Assembly: GCF_016745395.1 (NCBI RefSeq)
Contig: NZ_JAERVJ010000001.1
Location: 682,001 to 746,000, forward strand
DNA length: 64,000 nt
From: Methylocystis sp. Sn-Cys
Lineage (GTDB): Bacteria; Pseudomonadota; Alphaproteobacteria; Rhizobiales; Beijerinckiaceae
Direction of reading: 5' to 3'
This document shows, piece after piece, positions 17,883-26,311 of this stretch. The notes beneath the pieces were generated by a model, which did not search any database, was not told the origin of the DNA, and saw only the letters and a program-made list of their open reading frames with translations. Position numbers and translations under genes: made by a program. Position 1 is the first letter of the stretch, and the number at the start of each line of letters is the position of its first letter.

Positions 17883-19718
17883 TCACGCCCCCTCCATCGC
17901 CTCCAGCTCGCCGATCAGCCCCTCGATCATCTCCAGCCCGATCCCCCAGAACGCCGGATCGCGCGCGTCGAGGCCGAAGGGCTTCAACAGCTCGTCGTAA
18001 GGCTTGGCGCCGCCCGCCTCCAGCAGCGCGAAATAGCGCTCGGCGAAGCCTTCGTGCGCCTTTTGGTAGACGCCATAGAGCGAGTTCACCAGGCAGTCGC
18101 CGAAGGCATAGGCGTAGACATAGAAGGGCGAATGGATGAAATGCGGGATATAGGCCCAAAAGGTCTCGTAGCCCGGCCCAAGGCGGATCGACGGCCCGAG
18201 GCTGTCGCCCTGCACGCTCATCCAAATCTCGCAAATCTGGTCGGCTGTGAGCTCGCCATTGCGGCGCTCGGTGTGGACCTTGCGCTCGAAGGCGTAGAAG
18301 GCCATCTGGCGCACCACCGTGTTGAGCATATCCTCGACCTTGGAGGCGAGCAGCGCGCGCCGCTGCGTCGTATCGGGGGCCTGCGCCAGCAACGAACGGA
18401 AGGTCAGCATTTCGCCGAAGACCGACGCCGTCTCCGCGAGCGTCAAAGGCGTCGGGGCCATCAGCGCGCCCTGCGGCGCCGCCAGCACCTGATGCACGCC
18501 ATGGCCCAGCTCATGGGCGAGCGTCATCACGTCGCGCGTCCGGCCCTGGTAATTGAGCAGCACGTAAGGATGCGCCGAGGGGACGGTCGGATGCGAGAAG
18601 GCGCCGGGCGCCTTGCCCGGCCGCACCGGGGCGTCGATCCAGCGCTTGTCGAAGAAATCGCCTGCGATCTCGGCCATGCGCGGCGCGAAGCCTTTGTAGG
18701 CGTCGAGCACGATGCCGCGCGCCTCCTCCCAGGAATAGCGCTTGGAGGGCGTCGCCGGCAGCGGCGCGCTGCGGTCCCAATAATCGAGCGCATCCTTGCC
18801 GAACCATTTGGCCTTCAGCTTGTAATAGCGATGCGACAGGCGCGGATGCGCTTGCGTCACCGCCTTGGCCAAAGCCTCCACCACCTCGCCCTCGACCCGG
18901 TTGGACAGATGGCGTGAATCGGCGACGTCCTTGAAGCCGCGCCAGCGGTCGGAGATTTCCTTGTCCTTGGCGAGCGTGTTGGTGATCAGCGAGAAGGTGC
19001 GCAGATTGCCCTTCAGCGTCACGCCGATCGCCTGCGCCGCCTCGCGGCGTTTGTCTTCGTTCGGGTCCTGCATGAGATTGAGGACCGGCTCGATCGCCAG
19101 CTCTTCGGCGCCGACCTTGAAGCGCAGCGAGGCGATGGTCTCGTCGAAGAGACGGTTCCAGGCGGCCGCGCCCGAGATGTATTTTTCGTGGAACAGCTCC
19201 TCGAGCTTGTCCTCAAGCTCGTAAGGCTTCTCTTTGCGGATATCTTCGAGCCAGGGCTTCCAGCGCGAGAGCGGCGCCGTGCCCGCCGCCGCCATCAGCA
19301 CCGCGTCGTCGAGACGATTGAGCTCGAGCTGAAAGAAGAGCAACTGCGCCGAGGCGTTGGTGATCTTCTCCTGCACGTCGCCGTAGAATTTGGCGCGCGT
19401 CGGATCGGTGGTGTCGCCGCTGTAGAGCAGCCCGGCGAAGGACATGAGCCGGCCGAGCAAATCCTGCAGAACTTCATAGCGCGCGACCGCCTCGCCGAGC
19501 GTCGCGCTGGCCTGGGCGTCCGTCGCAAGCTCGGAAAGCTTGCCGCGATAATCCTTGCCGAATTGCGTCACCTCCTCGGCGACGCGCGCCAGATCGGCCT
19601 TGAGCCGGGGTGAATCCGTGCCCTCGTAGAGGTCAGCGAGGTTCCACTCGGGCAGGGTTTCGGAAAGGCCCGCGGCGGCGTCCGCGGGTGAAAATGTGGC
19701 GGAGGAGGTGAAGCGCAT
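17883..19718 (-). CDS. pepF: M3-family oligoendopeptidase F
   Basis: A cytoplasmic zinc metallopeptidase that cuts short peptides. 611 residues, the usual length of the PepF/M3B family. The zinc motif HELGH is at residues 402-406 ('LAHELGHGVHQVL'), and downstream 'LAETASVFGEMLTF' supplies the third ligand Glu. The N-terminal helical half is typical. Single gene on the minus strand; repeats C4 and F1 flank it. Confidence 0.94.
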   Translation of the reverse strand: MRFTSSATFSPADAAAGLSETLPEWNLADLYEGTDSPRLKADLARVAEEVTQFGKDYRGKLSELATDAQASATLGEAVARYEVLQDLLGRLMSFAGLLYSGDTTDPTRAKFYGDVQEKITNASAQLLFFQLELNRLDDAVLMAAAGTAPLSRWKPWLEDIRKEKPYELEDKLEELFHEKYISGAAAWNRLFDETIASLRFKVGAEELAIEPVLNLMQDPNEDKRREAAQAIGVTLKGNLRTFSLITNTLAKDKEISDRWRGFKDVADSRHLSNRVEGEVVEALAKAVTQAHPRLSHRYYKLKAKWFGKDALDYWDRSAPLPATPSKRYSWEEARGIVLDAYKGFAPRMAEIAGDFFDKRWIDAPVRPGKAPGAFSHPTVPSAHPYVLLNYQGRTRDVMTLAHELGHGVHQVLAAPQGALMAPTPLTLAETASVFGEMLTFRSLLAQAPDTTQRRALLASKVEDMLNTVVRQMAFYAFERKVHTERRNGELTADQICEIWMSVQGDSLGPSIRLGPGYETFWAYIPHFIHSPFYVYAYAFGDCLVNSLYGVYQKAHEGFAERYFALLEAGGAKPYDELLKPFGLDARDPAFWGIGLEMIEGLIGELEAMEGA

Positions 19719-19831
19719 TGTGAGAAACCATGGGAAGAGTTGCGGAGGCCGGTGCGGCGAATTGCTTTATTCATATGAGCAAAGCCCGAGGGCGATCAAC
19801 CCGCAGCGGCAAGCGCACGGCGGCGTTGCGC

Positions 19832-19948
19832 GGCCCCCTCCCTGTCCCTCCCCCGCAAGCGGGAGAGGGGACGCTCATGATCGGCGCTGTCATGAAGGCG
19901 ACAATCTGCTCCCTCTCCCGCGAAGCGGGGGAGGGTTGGGGAGGGGGC
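19832..19948. repeat. Inverted repeat F1
   Basis: 'ccccctccctgtccctcccc' with 'gcgggagagggga' on one side pairs with 'tccctctcccgcgaagcggg' and 'ggttggggaggggg' on the other. A second copy in the opposite sense is at 26108-26225; both enclose a related spacer ('gatcggcgct'). Confidence 0.85.
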
Positions 19949-20002
19949 AACGCAGCGCTCTTTCGCGCTTGCTCGCCGATATGCTTCTCTTTGGGCGCTG
20001 AT

Positions 20003-20048
20003 TTGGCTCTGGATCCCCGATCGGGCCTTCGGCCCGTCGGGGATGACG
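20003..20048. repeat. Type B repeat, half copy
   Basis: 'ggctctggatccccgatcgg' plus 'ccttcggcccgtcggggatg' equals the right half of the full type B repeat at 16269-16376, with ccc for tcc. It lies 47 bases before the SHMT-like gene. Confidence 0.7.
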
Positions 20049-20094
20049 ACCGCTGCTTGAACGGAACGACCACCAAGATATAGGAGCCCATTTC

Positions 20095-21354
20095 ATGCCC
20101 CAGCCGCCCTCGGGCTATTTCACGCGCGGCCTCGAAGCCGACCCGGAGCTCGACGCCGCCATCAATGGCGAGCTCATGCGCCAGCGCGACGGGATCGAGC
20201 TGATCGCTTCCGAAAACATCGTCTCCCGCCTCGTCCTCGCGGCGCAGGGCTCCGTGCTCACCAATAAGACCGTCGAGGGCGCCGCTTACGCCCGCTATTA
20301 CGGCGGGGCGGCATTTGCCGACGCGATCGAAGCGCTCGTCATCGACCGCGCGAAGAAGCTGTTCAACTGCCGTTTCGCCAATGTGCAGCCGCATTCGGGC
20401 TCCAACGCCAATGCCGGCGTGTTTCTCGGCCTGTTGAAGCTCGGCGAGCCCATTCTCTCCATGAATGTCGCGGCGGGCGGCCATATCAGCCACGGCCATC
20501 CGGCGACGCTGACCGGGCGTGACTATTCGATCACGCAATATGGCGTGAACCGCGAGAGCGAATTGATCGACTTAGACTCGCTGCGTGATCTCGCGCGCGC
20601 GACGCGGCCGAAAATGATCGTCGCTGGCGGCTCGGCCTATCCGCGCGCCATCGACTTCGCGGGGCTGCGCGCCATCGCCGATGAGGTCGGCGCCTATCTT
20701 CTCGTCGATATGGCGCATGTCGCCGGGCTCGTGGCTTGCGGGCTTTATCCGCATCCCTTTCCGCATGCGCATGTGGTGACGACGACGACCTATAAATCCC
20801 TGCGCGGCGCGCGTGGCGGCATGGTTTTGTGGAATGACGAAGCGCTCTCGAAACGTATCGACGCCGGCATATTTCCCGGCGTGCAGGGCTCGGTGATGCT
20901 GCACGCCGTCGCGGGCAAGGCGGCGTGTCTCGGCGAGGCGCTGCAGCCGGCGTTTCGCGCCTATAATGAAGCCGTGCTCCAAAACGCCCGCGGGCTTGCC
21001 GCAGCGCTTGCGGGCGCGGGCCTGCGCATCGTGACCGGTGGAACCGATACCGGCCTCATGCTCGTCGATCTCTCATCGACGGGCGTGACCGGCGACGTCG
21101 CGGCCAAGGCGCTGGAGAAGGCGGGGCTGGCGGTCAACAAGAATATGATCCCCTTCGATCCGCGCCCGCCGGAGGCGCCCTCTGGCCTGCGTCTTTCCAG
21201 CAACGCCGGAACGACGCGCGGCTTCGGCGTCGCGGAGTTCCAGCGCATCGGCGCATGGATTGCCCGCATTGTGCGCAATCCGTCTGATCTTCGTACAATC
21301 GACGCGACGCGTCAGGAAGTGCTGGCGCTATGCCGGGCTTTTCCTATTTACTAG
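20095..21354 (+). CDS. Divergent serine hydroxymethyltransferase-like PLP enzyme
   Basis: 419 residues aligned by eye with GlyA over the full length. Kept: the PLP lysine (K234 in 'TTTTYKSLRGARGG'), 'VDMAHVAG' (205-211), 'AAGGHISHG', and the substrate-carboxylate Arg in 'SGLRLSSNAGTTRGF'. Changed: the family's TTTTHK is TTTTYK, and the conserved 'EGYPGKRYYGG' is 'EGAAYARYYGG', losing the EGY tyrosine. The reaction may therefore differ from the normal serine/glycine-folate exchange. GGAG precedes the ATG. The next gene starts six bases after the stop, so it heads a three-gene operon. Probably a paralogue, not the housekeeping glyA. Confidence 0.8.
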   Translation: MPQPPSGYFTRGLEADPELDAAINGELMRQRDGIELIASENIVSRLVLAAQGSVLTNKTVEGAAYARYYGGAAFADAIEALVIDRAKKLFNCRFANVQPHSGSNANAGVFLGLLKLGEPILSMNVAAGGHISHGHPATLTGRDYSITQYGVNRESELIDLDSLRDLARATRPKMIVAGGSAYPRAIDFAGLRAIADEVGAYLLVDMAHVAGLVACGLYPHPFPHAHVVTTTTYKSLRGARGGMVLWNDEALSKRIDAGIFPGVQGSVMLHAVAGKAACLGEALQPAFRAYNEAVLQNARGLAAALAGAGLRIVTGGTDTGLMLVDLSSTGVTGDVAAKALEKAGLAVNKNMIPFDPRPPEAPSGLRLSSNAGTTRGFGVAEFQRIGAWIARIVRNPSDLRTIDATRQEVLALCRAFPIY

Positions 21355-21360
21355 CCGCTT

Positions 21361-22545
21361 ATGGCTGCAAAATTCACGGCGCGTTTCGTTCAATCGCTGG
21401 AAAAGGTGGAGGCCGCGGCATGGGACGCCTGCGCCAATCCGCCGACATTGACGCAAGCCGATGGCGAGCGCTTCAATCCCTTCATCACTTACGCCTTCCT
21501 CTCCGCGTTGGAGCGCTCTGGCTCGGTCGGCGCGCGGACGGGTTGGTCACCGGTGCATGCGCTGGTCGAGGACGAAAGCGGGCGCCTCGTCGCCTGCGCG
21601 CCCGCCTATCTCAAGGCGCATAGTCTCGGCGAATATGTCTTCGACCAGAGCTGGGCGCAGGCCTATGAGCGGGCCGGCGGCAAATACTACCCGAAGCTCC
21701 AAGTCGCCGCGCCCTTCACGCCGGCGACGGGGCGGCGGCTTCTCGTTGCAGGCGATGCGCCGGCTGGCGCGCGCGATGCGTTGATCGGGGCCTTGCGTGG
21801 ACTGCGTCAGGCGCTCAAGGCCTCCTCGCTCCATGTGACCTTTCCAACGCCGCAGGAGGCGCAGGCGCTTGGCGAGGCGGGCTTCATTCTGCGCGCCGGC
21901 GAGCAGTTTCACTTCGTCAATGAGGGCTATGCGAGCTTCGAGGATTTCCTCGGCGCGCTGTCGTCGCGCAAACGCAAAGGCATAAAACGGGAAAGGCGCG
22001 AGGCGCTGGGCGATGACGTCACGATCGAGCGTCTCAGAGGCGCGGAGATCCGCCCCGAGCATTGGGAGTCCTTCTTCGCCTTTTACATGGATACGGGCGC
22101 GCGCAAATGGGGGCGGCCCTATCTCACGCGCGCCTTCTTCGACCTCATCGGCGACGCCATGGCGGATCGCATTCTGCTGGTGATGGCGAAGCAAGGCGCG
22201 GAGTATGTCGCGGGCGCGATCAATTTCCTGGGCGACGACGCGATCTACGGCCGCAACTGGGGCGCGCTGATCGAACGGCCCTTCCTGCATTTCGAGATCT
22301 GCTATTATCAGGCGATCGACTACGCCATTGCGCATGGCTACACGCGCGTCGAAGCCGGCGCGCAGGGCGAGCACAAGATCGCGCGCGGCTATCGTCCGGT
22401 CGTCACATGGTCGGCGCATGATTTCGACGACGCGGGGCTGCGGGCGGCCGTCGCGGATTATTGCGAGCGGGAGCGCGCGGCGCTCGACGAGATGATGGCG
22501 GCGCAGGAGGCCGAATTGCCGTTCCGCAAGGAGGAGACGATGTGA
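21361..22545 (+). CDS. FemAB-like GNAT acyltransferase (DUF482)
   Basis: 394 residues resembling the FemAB-like/DUF482 family: N-terminal 'FNPFITYAFLSALERSGSV', 'EYVFDQSWAQAYERAGG' and 'YYPKLQVAAPFTPATGRRLL', then a C-terminal 'YQAIDYAIAHGYTRVEAGAQGEHKIARGY' (quoted in parts: 'VEAGAQGEHKIARGY'). Members are annotated as peptidoglycan-type or GNAT acyltransferases; the true substrate is not known. It lies six bases after the SHMT-like gene, and its last codons overlap the start of the next gene. Confidence 0.85.
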   Translation: MAAKFTARFVQSLEKVEAAAWDACANPPTLTQADGERFNPFITYAFLSALERSGSVGARTGWSPVHALVEDESGRLVACAPAYLKAHSLGEYVFDQSWAQAYERAGGKYYPKLQVAAPFTPATGRRLLVAGDAPAGARDALIGALRGLRQALKASSLHVTFPTPQEAQALGEAGFILRAGEQFHFVNEGYASFEDFLGALSSRKRKGIKRERREALGDDVTIERLRGAEIRPEHWESFFAFYMDTGARKWGRPYLTRAFFDLIGDAMADRILLVMAKQGAEYVAGAINFLGDDAIYGRNWGALIERPFLHFEICYYQAIDYAIAHGYTRVEAGAQGEHKIARGYRPVVTWSAHDFDDAGLRAAVADYCERERAALDEMMAAQEAELPFRKEETM

Positions 22546-24032
22546 GCGACGAGCAAGCGGAGATCATCGCTTATCTTTCCGGCCTGCTCGGCGCGCCCAA
22601 GATCGTGACGACGCATATTTCGACCGTGCTGCTCGGGCGCGATCGCGTTTTTAAGCTCAAGCGCCCCGTGCGTTTGCCCTATCTCGACTTCTCGACGCCG
22701 GCCCTGCGCCTCGACATGTGCGCGCGTGAGGTTGCGCTCAACCGGGCGTTTTCGCCCGCGCTTTATCTCGGCATGCGGCGGATCACGCGGGAGAGCGACG
22801 GAAAGCTGGCGCTCGACGGCGAGGGCGCCTCTCTCGACGCCGTTGTCGAGATGCGGCGCTTCCCGGACGACGCTTTGTTCGATTGCATGGCGCGCGAGGG
22901 CCGGCTCACCAAGGAGATGATCGAGACGCTCGCGCGCCGCATCGCGAAAGCCCATGACGCGGCGATTGCCGATCATGCGCGCGGCGGCGCGGCCTCCATG
23001 CGTCAGATCATCGACAGCATGGACGCGAGCCTGCGCGCGGCGGCGCCTGCGCCGAGTGACGAGGTAGAGGCGCATCTCGACAATCTGCGGCGCGCGCTCG
23101 CGACAAACGCCGCATTGATCGACGCGCGACAAGCGCAGGGGAAGGTGCGGCCCTGCCACGGCGATCTCAATCTGCGCAACATTTGCCTGTTCGAAGGCGA
23201 GCCGACGCCCTTCGATTGCCTCGAGTTTTCGGACGACATCTCGACCATCGACGTTTTGTACGATCTCGCCTTTCTGTTGATGGATCTGTGGCGCGTCGGG
23301 CTGTGCGACTTTTCCAATCTCGCGCTCAACCGCTATCTCGACGCGCGCGCGCAATCCGAGGAAGACGGGCTGCCGCTCCTCCCCTTTTTCATGTCGCTAC
23401 GTGCGACGATCCGCGCCCATGTCGAGGCTTCGCAAGGCAATGGAGAGACAGCGCGCGGCTTTTTCGACCTTTCGCGCGATCTGTTACAGCCGGCGCAAGG
23501 CGCCATCGTCGCGATCGGCGGCTTCAGCGGCTCCGGCAAATCGAGCGTCGCAGCGGCGCTCGCCCCGCGCATCGCGCCCGCGCCGGGCGCGCGCATTTTC
23601 AACAGTGATCGCCTGCGCAAACGCCTCTTCGGCGTCGAAGCGACCGAGCGGCTTCCGCCCGAAGCCTATAAAAGCGAGGTCTCAGCGAAGGTCTACGCCG
23701 AGATGTTCGACGCGGCGAAGCGGGTCGCAAAGATCGGCTGGCCGGTCGTCGTCGACGCCGTATTCGACCGCCCGCAGGACCGCGCCGCAATCGAAAGCGC
23801 GGCGCGCGAAGCCGGCGTTCCGTTCATGGGCGTGTGGCTCGACGTCGATCTCGTGCAAAGACTGGCGCGCGTCGACATGCGGGTCAATGACGTCTCCGAC
23901 GCGACGCGCGCGGTGCTGCAGGCGCAGATGGCGAAGGACACTGGCGAGATTTTGTGGCTGCGCGTCGACGGCGGGCGCGAGCGGCGGCGCGTCATAGATG
24001 AGATCGCCCCATTGCTGACAAAGCGCCGTTGA
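22542..24032 (+). CDS. Fused aminoglycoside-phosphotransferase-like and P-loop kinase protein
   Basis: 496 residues. The N-terminal ~320 residues are an APH-type kinase fold with the catalytic loop 'PCHGDLNLRNICLFEG' and the metal-binding 'FDCLEFSDD'. The C-terminal ~165 residues are an AAA_33-type kinase domain with Walker A 'GGFSGSGKSS' and 'ARIFNSDRLRKRLFG'. This two-domain build is a known but uncharacterised family. GTG at 22542 overlaps the upstream stop (ATGTGA) with AAGGAGGAG ahead of it, so translation is coupled. A longer frame from 22461 is an artefact. Confidence 0.88.
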   Translation: MSDEQAEIIAYLSGLLGAPKIVTTHISTVLLGRDRVFKLKRPVRLPYLDFSTPALRLDMCAREVALNRAFSPALYLGMRRITRESDGKLALDGEGASLDAVVEMRRFPDDALFDCMAREGRLTKEMIETLARRIAKAHDAAIADHARGGAASMRQIIDSMDASLRAAAPAPSDEVEAHLDNLRRALATNAALIDARQAQGKVRPCHGDLNLRNICLFEGEPTPFDCLEFSDDISTIDVLYDLAFLLMDLWRVGLCDFSNLALNRYLDARAQSEEDGLPLLPFFMSLRATIRAHVEASQGNGETARGFFDLSRDLLQPAQGAIVAIGGFSGSGKSSVAAALAPRIAPAPGARIFNSDRLRKRLFGVEATERLPPEAYKSEVSAKVYAEMFDAAKRVAKIGWPVVVDAVFDRPQDRAAIESAAREAGVPFMGVWLDVDLVQRLARVDMRVNDVSDATRAVLQAQMAKDTGEILWLRVDGGRERRRVIDEIAPLLTKRR

Positions 24033-24329
24033 CGCCCCTCGTGCTTCGAGACGGCTGCTGCGCAGCCTCCTCAGCATGAGGGACTTCTGCAACAAACACT
24101 TAGGCCGCATCCTGAGGAGCGAGCGACGCTCGCGTCTCATACCATTTCCGGTTGCACAGCTCGCATTGGGGCTTTTGTCATTCCCGGCGGGCTGAAAGCC
24201 CGACCGGGAATCCAGAGCCACAAAAACGCTGGTTTGCTCTGGATTCCCGATCGCTCGCCTTGCGAGCGTCGGGAATGACACCGAAGCAATCAAATCGGAT
24301 TTCGTCTCGAAAAACGAGGCCGCCTCGAC
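24028..24329. repeat. Interspersed repeat G2, split by repeat E2
   Basis: 24028-24138 and 24303-24329 together match repeat G1 (1790-1924). The intervening 24139-24302 is absent from G1. Both halves carry CGTCTC at the junction. Confidence 0.8.
24139..24302 (-). repeat. Composite interspersed repeat E2, inserted in G2
   Basis: 164 bases: left end 'ataccatttccggttg' (inverse of the 'aaacggaaacggtat' end of E1 and E5), 'agctcgcattgggg', a type B hairpin pair, and right end 'gcaatcaaatcggattt' (inverse of 'gatccgcttgattgg'). Flanked by direct repeats CGTCTC at 24133-24138 and 24303-24308. Confidence 0.8.
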
Positions 24330-24346
24330 GTTCGCCCCGCGCCCCC

Positions 24347-24739
24347 TCAAAAGCTCTCCCGATTATCGAACTCGTCGCGGGCGCGCTCGATTTCCTCGCG
24401 GTTGTCGATCCCCCAAATCGCCAGCGAAGAAACGGTCTTCAGAAGCGTCTTGCCGAGCGGCGTGAGCGTATATTCGACTCGCGGCGGGACAGTCGGAAAA
24501 ACCTTGCGAAACACAAGCCCGTCGCGTTCGAGTCCGCGCAATGTGAGCGTCAGCATTCTCTGCGAGACGCCGTCGATCAGCCGCTTCAACTCGCTGAATC
24601 GCTTCGTGCCGTCGCCCAGCAGCATAATGACCAGCACGCTCCATTTGTCGCCGACGCGGTTCAGCACGTCGCGCACGAAAGGGCATGCTTCGCGATGGGA
24701 GATAAAGTCGATCTGAGCGGCGTTTTTTCGAGATTTCAA
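24347..24739 (-). CDS. HxlR-family transcriptional regulator
   Basis: A winged-helix regulator with the HxlR signature: '[18 protein letters not shown]', '[20 protein letters not shown]', '[10 protein letters not shown]' and '[16 protein letters not shown]'. The single N-terminal Cys in 'REACPF' is the residue that senses electrophiles or thiol stress in YodB/HypR-type members. The start is unsure: TTG at 24739 (130 residues) has GGGG upstream; an in-frame TTG at 24778 has no ribosome site. It is divergent from the azoreductase gene, which it probably represses. Confidence 0.85.
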   Translation of the reverse strand: MKSRKNAAQIDFISHREACPFVRDVLNRVGDKWSVLVIMLLGDGTKRFSELKRLIDGVSQRMLTLTLRGLERDGLVFRKVFPTVPPRVEYTLTPLGKTLLKTVSSLAIWGIDNREEIERARDEFDNRESF

Positions 24740-24847
24740 GACGCATCCCCGCGTTATCCGAGCGATCCTATGACACAAAAAGAAACGTCAAAAGAGCCAT
24801 TTGGCTCGCACTGGAGACCCATCGCGCGCTCACAAAACCGGGCGTGG

Positions 24848-24863
24848 GTTACTTTCATGTAAC
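24848..24863. promoter_or_regulatory. Candidate HxlR operator
   Basis: GTTAC-TTTCAT-GTAAC, a perfect 5-bp inverted repeat, lies in the space between the HxlR gene and the azoreductase gene. A further GTAAC half-site occurs at 24929-24933, about 15 bases before the azoreductase ATG. Proposed operator; inference. Confidence 0.45.
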
Positions 24864-24948
24864 TCTCTAACTTGAATGTTCCGTCTTCTTTTGAACCTGG
24901 TTCCTGATTATCATCACAGTATGTATTTGTAACCATCGGAGACGACGA

Positions 24949-25575
24949 ATGTCATTTACGATTCTGCGGGTCGATAGCAGCCCCTTGGGAGAAGGTTCTG
25001 TTTCGCGCAAGCTGACCGCGAAGGTCGTTGCGGAGCTCGTGGCCAAGCGGCCGGGCGCCAAGGTGATCGAGCGTGATCTGTCGAAAAACCCTTTGCCGCA
25101 TCTCGACGCCTCGACCATCGGTGGGTTTTTCACCGCCCCCGAAGAGCGCGACGCGGCGCTCTCGCAAGCCGTCCAGCTCTCCGATATTGCGGTCGATGAA
25201 TTCTTAGGCGCGGACGCCATCGTCATCGGCGCGCCCATGTATAATCTCGGGATTCCGTCGGCGCTGAAAGCGTGGATCGATCATATCGTGCGCGCCGGGC
25301 GCACCTTCCGATACACGGAGTCGGGGCCAGTCGGCCTGGCGCCCGCCGGCAAGAAAGTCATCGTCGTTTCGGCGCGGGGCGGCGTTTTCACCGAGGGCCC
25401 GAGAAGGGCGTGGGATTATCAAGAGACCTATCTCGAAGCCGTGCTGGGATTCCTCGGACTGACGGACATCTCCTTCGTGCGCGCCGAAGGTCTTTCGCTC
25501 GGCCCCGATGCGGCGGCCTCGGCGATTGAATCGGCGGAAGCACAGGCAATCGCCGCTGTTCGCGACGCCGCTTAG
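24949..25575 (+). CDS. azoR: FMN-dependent NADH-azoreductase / quinone reductase
   Basis: A flavodoxin-fold enzyme of 208 residues that reduces quinones and azo compounds by two-electron transfer with NADH. Motifs: phosphate loop 'DSSPLGEGSVSRKL', 'IGAPMYNLGIPSALKAWIDH' and 'SARGGVF', all in AzoR order. GGAGACGACG precedes ATG 24949. Divergent from the HxlR gene, a common pairing in which quinone or electrophile stress relieves repression. Confidence 0.93.
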   Translation: MSFTILRVDSSPLGEGSVSRKLTAKVVAELVAKRPGAKVIERDLSKNPLPHLDASTIGGFFTAPEERDAALSQAVQLSDIAVDEFLGADAIVIGAPMYNLGIPSALKAWIDHIVRAGRTFRYTESGPVGLAPAGKKVIVVSARGGVFTEGPRRAWDYQETYLEAVLGFLGLTDISFVRAEGLSLGPDAAASAIESAEAQAIAAVRDAA

Positions 25576-25744
25576 TTATTTTATCCCCACCCCCAAAACC
25601 TGCTTTATGCTTCCCCCGCTTCGCCATCTTGCAGGGGCGCCGTCGGGTCGGCGGTGCCGGCGGGGCCGGTTAAACGCAAGGCGGCGACCCTCGCCTTGTG
25701 TGGGTTTTGCGCCGCTTGCCGGGCTTCCTCCCGATGCGTGGAGG

Positions 25745-25989
25745 GCGGATGTTTCCGCGAAAAGGCTGGGCATAGCAGTTGGGGCCGCACGCTGGGGACG
25801 ACTACCGAAACGGGAAAACACCCTCGGCCGACGGCGGCGTAGTCAAAACCCTTGCGACGCGCCCGGAGGTTTTGCGCCTCCGGGAAAGAAGCGGCCCTCG
25901 CCTGAGGGCGGCGCCGGGCGGGCGAAACGTCACAGGATGACGTGAACCCCGGCTGGAAAGGTGCGTCGCGGAGAAAGACCGCAGCCGGG
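25745..25989 (+). ncRNA. Candidate structured RNA (unidentified)
   Basis: No credible coding frame occupies 25576-26100, yet it holds a run of perfect short helices: 25745-25749/25754-25758, 25800-25805/25839-25844 (enclosing a smaller one), 25862-25869/25877-25884 (8 bp), 25894-25899/25904-25909, 25927-25932/25938-25943, and 25948-25954/25983-25989 enclosing 25968-25971/25979-25982. Unlike the repeat families it occurs once in the window, and linkers are A-rich (gaaa). It is not recognisable as RNase P, tmRNA, 6S or 4.5S RNA. Strand is a guess; boundaries are those of the helices. Confidence 0.35.
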
Positions 25990-26107
25990 ACGCCTCAGGT
26001 TCCGACGCGCATTTCTATTCACGCTACCGGCCGAACGGGGCCGGGGCGTCCCGGCTTCCTGTATCGCCCTGCGTCGGGAATCGGCGGCGGGGAGTTTGGC
26101 GCTGGAT

Positions 26108-26225
26108 GGCCCCCTCCCCAACCCTCCCCCGCTTCGCGGGAGAGGGAGCAAATCGTCGTTTCATCCAGAGCGCCGATCGTGAGCGTCCCCTCTCCCGCAA
26201 AGCGGGGGAGGGACAGGGAGGGGGC
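26108..26225. repeat. Inverted repeat F2
   Basis: Second copy of F1 (19832-19948) in opposite orientation: 'ggccccctccccaaccctcc' at the left, 'agcgggggagggacagggag' at the right. It ends about 85 bases before the amine oxidase start. Confidence 0.85.
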
Positions 26226-26311
26226 GGCGCCACGATAACAATCTGCCAAGCTTACCTCGACGGCCCCCCGGCACACCCCTTGCTCCCGTCCATCCCAAAG
26301 GAATGCGTCCC

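Noticed and set aside
25576-26107. RNase P RNA, tmRNA or cobalamin riboswitch in the gene-free stretch
   Set aside because: None of the conserved core sequences of these RNAs could be found on either strand.
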